NCBI GenBank assembly: GCA_916710115.1
Contig: CAKAOY010000018.1
Location: 1-14,932 of the forward strand
Direction: 5' to 3'
DNA length: 14,932 bases
From: an uncultured Bergeyella sp.
Lineage (GTDB): Bacteria > Bacteroidota > Bacteroidia > Flavobacteriales > Weeksellaceae
Program-made: the position numbers and the translations under genes
Notes under the pieces: model-generated
What the model was told of the DNA's origin: nothing
What the model saw: only the letters and a program-made list of their open reading frames with translations
The model's database searches: none
Part shown: positions 6,220-13,687 of the stretch, in pieces
Position numbering within the stretch: position 1 is the stretch's first letter
Layout: every line of letters starts with the position of its first letter

Positions 6220-9078
6220 TTAATAATTAAAAATTTTTTCAACTGAAATTTTTTCAAAAGTCCCCAATTTCATAATTAACTGAGTATCAAAGCTATTTTC
6301 TTTACCCATAATGGCTGTATTATAAGTCTGATTTTTTATATATTGATTATAAAATGCCTCCAAATCATCAATCGTAAGGTTTTTAATCTGCTCATATGCC
6401 TTTTTTCGTAAGTTGTAATTGATACCTAATTTTTGTTGTCTTTTATACTGAAAAAATATCTCTGCACGAGTAACCCTCACTGACTCCATTTTTTTCAATA
6501 CAGATTGTTTTGCATTTTCAAACTGAATGGGATGTTTAGGAAATTCTCTCATTAGATTTTCCATTGTATCCACTGCTATTGCAAGTTTATCTGGCTGGGT
6601 ACCAATGTAATTGGCAATATAATCATTCTCTTTTTTCTTATTTGCTGAGCTATACATTGCATAAGCTTGATATGCAAGAGATTTGCTCTCCCGAACCTCT
6701 TGAAAAACAACAGACGACAATCCACTACCGAAATACTCATTAAAAACAGATATTTTACCATAATTTTCAGGTTCTACAATATTCCCTTTTCCGACTCTAT
6801 ACATCTCCACTTGCACCATATCATAAGGGAAAAAATACACATTTCCATCTGTATCTTGCTTCGAGAATATCTCTTTATTAGGGGATTTCTCTGTTATTGG
6901 GTGAATATAACCTGCAATGAAAGAAGTGAATTTATCTTTATCCTTAGCATAATAGAAAATTTCATAATCCAACCTAAGTAAGAATCTTAACTTATCGGTC
7001 AAGTCCGTCGGATTAATACTTCGAAGCCTATCCTCGGGAATCACATTCCTAAAACTGGACTTTTCACCAAATTTGGCATAATTAATAAGCCCTTTCATTA
7101 TCTGATTTTTATCTTTTTTGACGGCTTCTCTACTATCTAAAATCATCTCCACAAACTCAGAATAGATTTCCTTATCAGGCTTAGCATTCTCTAACCAATG
7201 AAAAAGCAAATCAATACCTTCAGAAATATTCTCCTCTAAACCAACTAAATATATATTAATTTCCTCATCGGAAATTTTGAAATAATAAGTAACACCTATC
7301 TTATAAAACTTCTGCTTAATCTCCTGTACCGAAAATTGGTTCGTTCCTAAATATTCCAAATATTGAATAGCAAGAACCTGTTCCTTATCATTATCCCTCC
7401 CAATCGGAAAAATAAAATGAACTTGAGCTATATCATTATGTTGATTTTCAACGAATGAATATTTTCTATCCGAAATCGTAGATGTCTGTATTTTGCTCTC
7501 ATAATCAATAAACTCTGGAGTGATTCTCTCTGGCTCTTCATTAAGAATCTCCTCTAAAAATTCCGATTGAGCATCTCTATTTATCTTAATCGGCGAAATT
7601 TCTGGTTTATCTACACGAATACTATTTTCCTTATCCCCCTGCTCTTTGTAGATTACAACATAATTATTTTTAAAGAACTCATTAGCAAAACCAACTACCT
7701 CGTCCTTAGTCACTTGAGCATAAATATCCAGCTCCTGCAATTCCTCATTCCAAGTTCGCTCCTTGATAAATACATCATATAAATTCGAGGCTAAACCATC
7801 TGCTGTCTCTAAGGCCTTCAACCTTTGAAAACGAAAATCATTGACAATTGCCGAAATAAGCCAATCGGGGAATTCACCCTTTTTAACTAAATCTATCTGC
7901 TCCAAAATAAGATTTTTGGCGTACTCTAAGCTATCATCTTCCTTTGGGATAGCAATTACAGATAGATATCCATACTCCTTAAAACCAACCGAATACGCTT
8001 GAGAGGCGAGAACTTTCTGTTGCTGATTCACATTCAAATCCATCAGTCCTGCTTCTCCACGATTACTCAAAATATGAGCAATGATGTCAATCAAAATACA
8101 CTCACGAGTTCCATAGGAATCTGTTCGCCAGCCCAAATGCACTCTTGGTGTAGATGGTGATTTTATAACTTTACTAACTACCTCTGTAATTGGTTTTTCA
8201 ACAATTTTTGATTTTTCAATAATTTCTTTATATTGGAATTTACCGAAGTATTTATCAATTAATAGTATCGTCTGCTCAAAATCTAAGTCACCAACAAGGA
8301 CAATAGCATAATTATTTGGTACATAATAATTATTAAAATACTCATTAATGGCCTTCATAGATGGATTTTTTAGATGTTCTGCCCTTCCAATAGTAGTCTG
8401 CTGACCATTGGGATGTGTTGGGAACAAAAGCTCCATCATTGCATAATTCACTACTCGCGAGTCGTTATCCTGCAATCTATTGAACTCTTCATACACACTT
8501 TCTAACTCGGTATGGAATAAGCGAAGTACCACCCCCGAAAATCTATCACTCTCTATTTTTAGCCATTTTTCTAATTCATTTTTGGGGATATTATTTTTAT
8601 AAACGGTTTCGTTGAGCCAAGTATGGGCATTCGTTCCAGTGGCTCCTAGAGAGGATACAGCCTTGTCATATTCATTAGCAATAGCATGCTCACTCGCTAA
8701 GAGAGATAATCTATCAATTTCTTTATAAATTTCTTTCTTTTGGTGAAGGTCAGATTCATATTTGTGTTGCTCGAATAACTCAGAAATCTGCTCTAAAAGG
8801 ATTTTTTCTTGCTCCCAATTGATTGTTCCGAGACGGGTAGAGCCCTTGAACATCATATGTTCTAAGTAGTGGGCTAGCCCTGTATTATCCTCTGGATCAC
8901 GATTACTTCCTGTTTTCACGGGAATATAAGTTTGTATTTTTGGAGCATCAAAATTCTGAGCCAAAAATACCTTCAAACCATTTTTTAGGGTGTATATTCT
9001 TACCTTATTATCATCATTCGTTACGGATAAATAAGTATATCCATTAATATCTTGTTGATAAATTTCTTGATATTTCAT
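6220..9078 (-). CDS. M16 insulinase-family zinc metallopeptidase, full length
   Basis: A 952-residue four-domain M16 peptidase, the usual size for single-chain insulysin/pitrilysin-like enzymes. The inverted zinc motif is HYLEH at 70-74 (in GLAHYLEHMMFKG), giving two His ligands and the catalytic Glu73. The third ligand is probably Glu193 or a near neighbour in TELESVYEEFNR. About 40 charged residues (roughly 86-130, heptad-like and probably helical) sit between the two metal-binding parts, followed by SSLGATGTNAHTW, the usual substrate-strand region. The C-terminal half lacks a second HxxEH, as expected. The N-terminus (MKYQEIYQQD) has no signal peptide, so the enzyme is likely cytoplasmic, whereas many Bacteroidota M16 proteins are exported. 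The family degrades peptides in an enclosed chamber; substrate unknown. It is first in a two-gene unit with the methyltransferase 12 bases downstream, and its C-terminus is clearly related to the fragment at 1-378. Confidence 0.93.
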   Translation of the reverse strand: MKYQEIYQQDINGYTYLSVTNDDNKVRIYTLKNGLKVFLAQNFDAPKIQTYIPVKTGSNRDPEDNTGLAHYLEHMMFKGSTRLGTINWEQEKILLEQISELFEQHKYESDLHQKKEIYKEIDRLSLLASEHAIANEYDKAVSSLGATGTNAHTWLNETVYKNNIPKNELEKWLKIESDRFSGVVLRLFHTELESVYEEFNRLQDNDSRVVNYAMMELLFPTHPNGQQTTIGRAEHLKNPSMKAINEYFNNYYVPNNYAIVLVGDLDFEQTILLIDKYFGKFQYKEIIEKSKIVEKPITEVVSKVIKSPSTPRVHLGWRTDSYGTRECILIDIIAHILSNRGEAGLMDLNVNQQQKVLASQAYSVGFKEYGYLSVIAIPKEDDSLEYAKNLILEQIDLVKKGEFPDWLISAIVNDFRFQRLKALETADGLASNLYDVFIKERTWNEELQELDIYAQVTKDEVVGFANEFFKNNYVVIYKEQGDKENSIRVDKPEISPIKINRDAQSEFLEEILNEEPERITPEFIDYESKIQTSTISDRKYSFVENQHNDIAQVHFIFPIGRDNDKEQVLAIQYLEYLGTNQFSVQEIKQKFYKIGVTYYFKISDEEINIYLVGLEENISEGIDLLFHWLENAKPDKEIYSEFVEMILDSREAVKKDKNQIMKGLINYAKFGEKSSFRNVIPEDRLRSINPTDLTDKLRFLLRLDYEIFYYAKDKDKFTSFIAGYIHPITEKSPNKEIFSKQDTDGNVYFFPYDMVQVEMYRVGKGNIVEPENYGKISVFNEYFGSGLSSVVFQEVRESKSLAYQAYAMYSSANKKKENDYIANYIGTQPDKLAIAVDTMENLMREFPKHPIQFENAKQSVLKKMESVRVTRAEIFFQYKRQQKLGINYNLRKKAYEQIKNLTIDDLEAFYNQYIKNQTYNTAIMGKENSFDTQLIMKLGTFEKISVEKIFNY

Positions 9079-9106
9079 TCTTAAAAAAAAATAAAAAATA
9101 TAAATG

Positions 9107-9134
9107 CAAAAATACAGAGATTTTTTCTATCAAA
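9107..9134 (-). promoter_or_regulatory. Bacteroidota-type promoter of the M16-methyltransferase unit
   Basis: On the minus strand TATTTTTG (complement of 9107-9114) matches TAnnTTTG, and TTTG (complement of 9131-9134) lies 16 bases upstream. The start site would fall near 9100, leaving a leader of about 22 bases. The upstream TTTG is itself part of TATATTTG, a second match to the -7 consensus. Confidence 0.5.
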
Positions 9135-9135
9135 T

Positions 9136-9173
9136 ATAAAAAAGTCTACATGCCAACCGATATAGACTTTTTT
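9136..9173 (-). terminator. Rho-independent terminator after thioredoxin
   Basis: An 11-bp stem (9138-9148 AAAAAAGTCTA with 9163-9173) encloses a 14-base loop, with a T tract on the minus strand. It lies 34 bases beyond the thioredoxin stop and separates that gene from the promoter of the M16 gene. Confidence 0.8.
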
Positions 9174-9206
9174 AAGGCGATATTCACAGAGATATCTACC
9201 AAAATA

Positions 9207-9506
9207 TTATGCATATTGTTTCAGTAAATTTGTTAGGGTATTCACATCGTGAATTCCACTTTCTTTCCATAATAATTTTCCATCTTTATAGATAGCCAAA
9301 GTTGGTACACTACGCACCCCATTTTCAGAAGCTATTTGTGGATATTGATCGATATCTATTTTTACGATTCGTGCTGTATCACCTACATTTTCTTTCACAG
9401 AATTGAGCACTGAGGACTGTACCTTACATGGCTGGCACCATGTTGCGAAAAAATCTATCAAAACGGGTCTTTCGGATTCTATTAATTCTTGAAATTTTTT
9501 TGACAT
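9207..9506 (-). CDS. Thioredoxin
   Basis: A 99-residue single-domain thioredoxin, near the usual 105. The active site is WCQPC (23-27), with both redox cysteines present and the central Gly of the common WCGPC replaced by Gln. The cis-proline loop is SVPT with Pro68, and the FFATW strand and the DGK turn are in place. There is no signal peptide (MSKKFQEL), so it is probably a cytoplasmic protein-disulfide reductase. Substitution at the CxxC middle positions is known to shift redox potential and partner choice, but the effect here is not predictable. It lies 61 bases behind dihydroorotate dehydrogenase on the same strand, with only a weak hairpin between, and has its own terminator. I withhold the symbol trxA because flavobacteria usually have several thioredoxins. 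Confidence 0.92.
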   Translation of the reverse strand: MSKKFQELIESERPVLIDFFATWCQPCKVQSSVLNSVKENVGDTARIVKIDIDQYPQIASENGVRSVPTLAIYKDGKLLWKESGIHDVNTLTNLLKQYA

Positions 9507-9567
9507 AATTTTATTTTTTATTTATATGCATATTAACACCTCAAAAATCATTCCAAAAGACATTTTG

Positions 9568-10587
9568 TCAGTCTTTATAATATTTTTTCAAAATTGCTTT
9601 ATTTATTTTTCGGATTAATTTTGGTCCTTTATAAATAAACCCTGTGTAGATTTGCACCAAATCAGCACCTGCTTCTATTTTCTCTAAGGCATCTTTTGCC
9701 GAATGTATCCCTCCAACACCAATAATAGGAAATGCTTTGTTACTGTGCTTAGCAAGGAACCTAATAACTTCTGTAGAACGATCTTTGAGTGGTTTACCCG
9801 ACAATCCTCCTTTTTCATCTTGATATGGCGAGATAAGATTTTCTCTAGAGGTAGTTGTATTTGTAGCTATTATCCCATCTATTTTTGTTTCCTTTACCAA
9901 TTCTATGATGTCCAATAGTTGTTCATCTGTAAGGTCAGGTGAGATTTTCAGCAAAATAGGTTTTTGTTTCTCCTTAGTCTTATTTAAGGATTGTATTTCA
10001 GCGATGAGTTCTTTTAAATAATCTGTATCATTTAACTTAGCGTGGCTATTCACATTTGGGCAACTCACATTCAGAGTGAAATAATCCACTACGGGATGTA
10101 GTTTTTCAAAACATTCTATATAATCTGTAGTATAGCCTTCGGGAGGAGTCGCAGTATTTTTACCAATATTCCCCCCTATAAGCACCGAGGTGTTTTTTTT
10201 CAATCGTTTTAGTACAGCATCCACTCCCTCATTATTAAAGCCCATTCTATTGATGATGGCACTATCTTCCACCAATCGGAAAAGTCGTTTTTTCTCATTC
10301 CCTGGTTGTGGTCTTGGGGTAACGGTTCCTATCTCTATAAAACCAAATCCGAGCATTGATAGTTCTTTATAATATTTGGCATTCTTATCTAATCCCGCCG
10401 CTAATCCAACAGGATTTTTGAATTTTAAGCCGAATAATTCTCTTTCCAAAGCGGGGTCTTCTATCGGTTTGCTAATTTTTTTTAATATAAAAGGAAATTT
10501 ACCTACTATTTTTAGGCAAGATAGGGATAAATTATGTGCTTTTTCAGGGTCAAGTTTAAAGAGAAATTTTCGGATTTTTTTATACAT
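9568..10587 (-). CDS. pyrD: Dihydroorotate dehydrogenase (quinone), class 2
   Basis: A membrane-associated FMN enzyme that oxidises dihydroorotate to orotate and passes electrons to the quinone pool, the fourth step of pyrimidine synthesis. The 339-residue length and the N-terminal extension of about 40 residues (FLFKLDPEKAHNLSL...), which forms the quinone-side helices, mark class 2. Motifs: NPVGLAAGLDKNA (58-70), GFIEIGTVTPRPQPGN (82-97), the INRMGFNN loop (112-119), GGNIGKN (138-144), NVSCPN (173-178), the ATNTT segment, GGLSGKPL and IIGVGGIHSA near the FMN phosphate. The catalytic-base position, usually Ser in class 2 (NxSSPN), is Cys176 here, as in class 1 enzymes. The start ATG at 10587 fits the usual N-terminus. 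No other pyr gene lies nearby. Confidence 0.95.
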   Translation of the reverse strand: MYKKIRKFLFKLDPEKAHNLSLSCLKIVGKFPFILKKISKPIEDPALERELFGLKFKNPVGLAAGLDKNAKYYKELSMLGFGFIEIGTVTPRPQPGNEKKRLFRLVEDSAIINRMGFNNEGVDAVLKRLKKNTSVLIGGNIGKNTATPPEGYTTDYIECFEKLHPVVDYFTLNVSCPNVNSHAKLNDTDYLKELIAEIQSLNKTKEKQKPILLKISPDLTDEQLLDIIELVKETKIDGIIATNTTTSRENLISPYQDEKGGLSGKPLKDRSTEVIRFLAKHSNKAFPIIGVGGIHSAKDALEKIEAGADLVQIYTGFIYKGPKLIRKINKAILKKYYKD

Positions 10588-10601
10588 TTTTTTAATTTTT
10601 A

Positions 10602-10633
10602 CAAAAAAAAGAAATTTTTAGTAGATAGGCAAA
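10602..10633 (-). promoter_or_regulatory. Weak promoter candidate for pyrD
   Basis: On the minus strand TTTG (complement of 10630-10633) is followed 19 bases later by a T-rich element ending in TTTG (complement of 10602-10609). The -33 match and spacing are good, but the -7 element lacks the TA, so this is only a candidate. Confidence 0.25.
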
Positions 10634-10644
10634 TAATCTTTCTT

Positions 10645-10683
10645 AAAAAAAGAGATAATGAAAAACTCATCATCTCTTTTTTT
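10645..10683 (-). terminator. Rho-independent terminator of the metalloprotease gene
   Basis: A 16-bp stem with one A/C mismatch (10645-10661 with 10667-10683; core GAGAT-ATGA / TCAT-ATCTC) has a 5-base loop and a seven-base T tract on the minus strand. It starts 9 bases past the protease stop. Because the flanks are symmetrical it could also work in the other direction. Confidence 0.85.
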
Positions 10684-10691
10684 ATTATCAT

Positions 10692-13679
10692 TTAAGATTT
10701 AACAAATTTTAAGTTATATTTATATCCATTATCCTCAATAGAAATAATATAAGTACCTCTTACCAAACGAGATACGACTACTTTTCCATCTTGTATTTTT
10801 CCACTTAGCACCACTCGCCCTGCAGAGTTGAAAATCGTATAATTAGCTCCGTCTGGCACCTTTGAAATATTCAATATATCGTGTGTAGGGTTAGGAAATA
10901 ATTGCAAATCTCTGCTGGTAGCACTTTCTTGTGTTGCCAATTTATCAGTAAATAAAACTCCATAATCCTCCACATCACCATAGCTATACTCTCCACATGG
11001 GGTATTGAGAGGAGAGTTATATCTCAAGGCTACTCTCATTTTGGTTATTTTGTTTCCTGAATAGGCTTTTTTAGGAACATCAAATGTAGCGCTTACCAAT
11101 TCATTTTTATTAGCCGGTAATTTCGCGATTTGCTCGTCATTGGAGAACACTCCATCTCTGTTGAAATCAATCCATACGGAGATACCCTCATTGGAGATTA
11201 TTGTTCCTTTCCAAGCTTTTTTAATTTGGATTTTATTACCTGTAGAACCTCTTTCGAGAGTGATTATTTTATCTGTATCGGTAGAAAAATCACGATAGCC
11301 ATCGTCTGTAGAGTCATTAGAGACTTCCTTACCTTTTGTAGGTGAGATAGTAACATTCGCTATATGCCCTTCGGAAGCGTTACGAGGTTTCAAATTACAG
11401 TAAGTCAATACTTTTGTGGTAAATTTCATTGTATTCGTAAATTTTCCCACTGAACCCGAGCATATTGTAGCAACTTGTGCATCATAAGAAGTCCCTTCGT
11501 CCAAATTATTTAGAGTATAGGAATTTGTTTTAGTCTCTACCTCTGTCCATTTAGTATCAGTAACTGATTTATATCTCACTTTATATATAGCTCCTTTTAC
11601 TTCCTCCCAATTGATTACTGCTGTTTCTCTTTCTACGGAGGATATTTCTAATCCATCAGGTGCATCACCATTACAAGTAACGGCATTTTGTACTGGTAGT
11701 TTTTTTAGGGTATAGAAAATATTATTTATTGCAGATATCCTCACATAGACATTAGTTCCGAGATTTAAGTCTGTCAAATCTATTTCCTCTTCACCATCAT
11801 TTGGAGTAGATTCTATAAGAGTATTCCACTTTTTACCATCTATGGAATAATCAATAGTTACATTATCCACATTATACGGAGATTTATTAGTATTTGCTAC
11901 ACTCCAAGATAGATTGGTTAATATATTTTTATTTATTTTTTTTGTTGAGATTTCAAAAGGTCCATCATCTCCTACGGATACTTCTGCCTTCTCTGAACTT
12001 ACTTGTTGCTGAGTGTTATCAGAATTGTTATCCCTTACATTAAAACTAAAATTAAGTTTTCTTTCCACATCTGATACCGCCTCCCAATATTCGCTACTTT
12101 TCAAAGAACCATCTAAAACGACACCCAGACGCGGGAAATATCTCACATTACCATCTGCTGTTGGAGGAATGGAGCGGAACTTAGGACCTGTTATATTATT
12201 CCCCAATACACTATTAATCACTGATGTGGCATTGTCATACTGCTCCCAATTATAGGTAAGTCGGTTACTATCCTCTACATCAGTAGCCTCACCTCTCAAT
12301 ACAAAAGGAGTACCTTTGGGTATGCTATAATCTCTTAGAACACCTATCGTAGGTGGTGTATTGGTTATTTCTTTCTCTGTGCCACATCCCTGTTGTGTAG
12401 AGACATATTCTTGTACCTGCTCTATACTTCTTATATGAAAATAAGGGTCTGTTCTATTTTGGACATTGGCTCCCGGTACCACACCTGCATATCCCATAAT
12501 AGAAGAACCCGAGCCAGGTTCCATCTGAGCAGTAGTTCCTTCTATACTCGGTGCAGAAAAGGTATGATTCGCACCAAACTGATGCCCCATTTCGTGACAT
12601 ACGAAATCTATATCAAATAAATCACCCTCAGGTCTATCATCAGACGGAGAGGTATATGCTGTACCTTTAGAAGTATTGTCGTCTGCATTAGCGGGATTAC
12701 GACATACATTTCCTATATCTCCTGCAAATCCTCCTCCACCAGAACCTGCAAAAAGATGCCCAATATCATACTTGTCGTTGCCTACCTTCGTAGTGAGAGT
12801 CTGCTGTAATTGCAGAGACCATTCTTCCATCTTTTCGGAATAAGGGTCATTATCATAATTAAAAATAATATTAGGAAAATCCTGCACATCTAAATGTATT
12901 GCAAAATCCCTCTCAAATATTCCATTTACTCTTGTTATTGTGGCATTAATGCCTGCAAATACTGCTCCCTTTATCTGCTCTTCGGTAGGATTTGGTATTG
13001 TAGCTTCTAATTTCGTTTTAAAGTAATCGGTATAATCTCCCGTAGTAGAGATTGCCAAACGATAAGTTCTATACTTTCGGTCTGTAATAGATGGAGTGTG
13101 GGCATTCATCTTAACTGCAAAACGACTGCTTTCCTCCAATCTTACAATATCATCTTTAGAGAGGGTATGTTCGGTTGCTCTACACTCAAAACCTTTTCCA
13201 TTAGATGATGGTTTAGTTTTTGGGAAAACTTTATAAACAGACTTATCCGCAGAGACTTGTTCTATGAACTGATATTTTCCATCCTTATATATCATTGCCT
13301 GAAAATCGTTGGGCGCCACAGAAAATCTTACCGATACCGATATATCATTTACTCCTACCCCCATATAAGACCCTATCTGATAACGCTCCTCAATAGATGG
13401 AGCCATCACCGAGTGCTTATACACCGCAAAAGAGACTATTTTACCGCTGAGCATAGGTATATCTATCACCACAGGTTGGGCATTTCGCCCTACAGGAACA
13501 GCCTTTTTCAGTGATTCTCTTACTTTATTTATATCTAATTTATAATAATCCACCTGCGTATCTGCTCTCTTAGAGGCAAAACTCTTCACACTTGTAGGTG
13601 TCCATTGGGCCAATGCAGTGCCACTCCCCAATATAGAGAATAAAAATACGGCAATAATTGATTTTCTCTTAAATATCAT
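10692..13679 (-). CDS. Secreted reprolysin-like metzincin protease, GEVED and T9SS domains
   Basis: A 995-residue exported zinc protease. Domains in order: signal peptide 1-24 (cleavage after ALA before Gln); a propeptide-like region to about 200; a metzincin catalytic domain about 203-432 with HEMGHQFGANH (362-372: His362, Glu363, His366, His372) and the Met-turn SIMGY with Met395; a beta-rich, cadherin/PKD-like region about 440-570; a further beta domain to about 670; a fibronectin-III domain about 675-756; a GEVED domain about 830-911 ending in YGDVEDYGV; and a type A T9SS sorting domain from 925 (LQLFPNPTHDILNI) to the end. The zinc motif and Met-turn are intact, so activity is expected. 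Export by T9SS follows from the sorting domain. The start lies only 8 bases behind the aldehyde dehydrogenase stop, so transcription may be coupled, although an exact -7 match lies inside that gene (13727-13734). Substrate is unknown; a role in nutrition or host tissue attack is inference. Confidence 0.94.
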   Translation of the reverse strand: MIFKRKSIIAVFLFSILGSGTALAQWTPTSVKSFASKRADTQVDYYKLDINKVRESLKKAVPVGRNAQPVVIDIPMLSGKIVSFAVYKHSVMAPSIEERYQIGSYMGVGVNDISVSVRFSVAPNDFQAMIYKDGKYQFIEQVSADKSVYKVFPKTKPSSNGKGFECRATEHTLSKDDIVRLEESSRFAVKMNAHTPSITDRKYRTYRLAISTTGDYTDYFKTKLEATIPNPTEEQIKGAVFAGINATITRVNGIFERDFAIHLDVQDFPNIIFNYDNDPYSEKMEEWSLQLQQTLTTKVGNDKYDIGHLFAGSGGGGFAGDIGNVCRNPANADDNTSKGTAYTSPSDDRPEGDLFDIDFVCHEMGHQFGANHTFSAPSIEGTTAQMEPGSGSSIMGYAGVVPGANVQNRTDPYFHIRSIEQVQEYVSTQQGCGTEKEITNTPPTIGVLRDYSIPKGTPFVLRGEATDVEDSNRLTYNWEQYDNATSVINSVLGNNITGPKFRSIPPTADGNVRYFPRLGVVLDGSLKSSEYWEAVSDVERKLNFSFNVRDNNSDNTQQQVSSEKAEVSVGDDGPFEISTKKINKNILTNLSWSVANTNKSPYNVDNVTIDYSIDGKKWNTLIESTPNDGEEEIDLTDLNLGTNVYVRISAINNIFYTLKKLPVQNAVTCNGDAPDGLEISSVERETAVINWEEVKGAIYKVRYKSVTDTKWTEVETKTNSYTLNNLDEGTSYDAQVATICSGSVGKFTNTMKFTTKVLTYCNLKPRNASEGHIANVTISPTKGKEVSNDSTDDGYRDFSTDTDKIITLERGSTGNKIQIKKAWKGTIISNEGISVWIDFNRDGVFSNDEQIAKLPANKNELVSATFDVPKKAYSGNKITKMRVALRYNSPLNTPCGEYSYGDVEDYGVLFTDKLATQESATSRDLQLFPNPTHDILNISKVPDGANYTIFNSAGRVVLSGKIQDGKVVVSRLVRGTYIISIEDNGYKYNLKFVKS

Positions 13680-13687
13680 AATCTTTT

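Noticed and set aside
6576..6761. Second minus-strand frame inside the M16 peptidase gene
   Set aside because: It overlaps conserved C-terminal M16 coding sequence in another frame and has no independent start signal or domain.
9556..9576. Hairpin overlapping the pyrD stop codon as a terminator
   Set aside because: Only a 6-bp AT-rich stem (AAAGAC/GTCTTT) with a 9-base loop and a poor T tract; too weak to call, though it could reduce read-through into the thioredoxin gene.
12393..12620. Plus-strand open frames inside the metalloprotease, M16, pyrD and VCBS genes
   Set aside because: They lie opposite well-supported minus-strand genes, show no recognisable domain and have cysteine- or aromatic-rich compositions typical of antisense translation.
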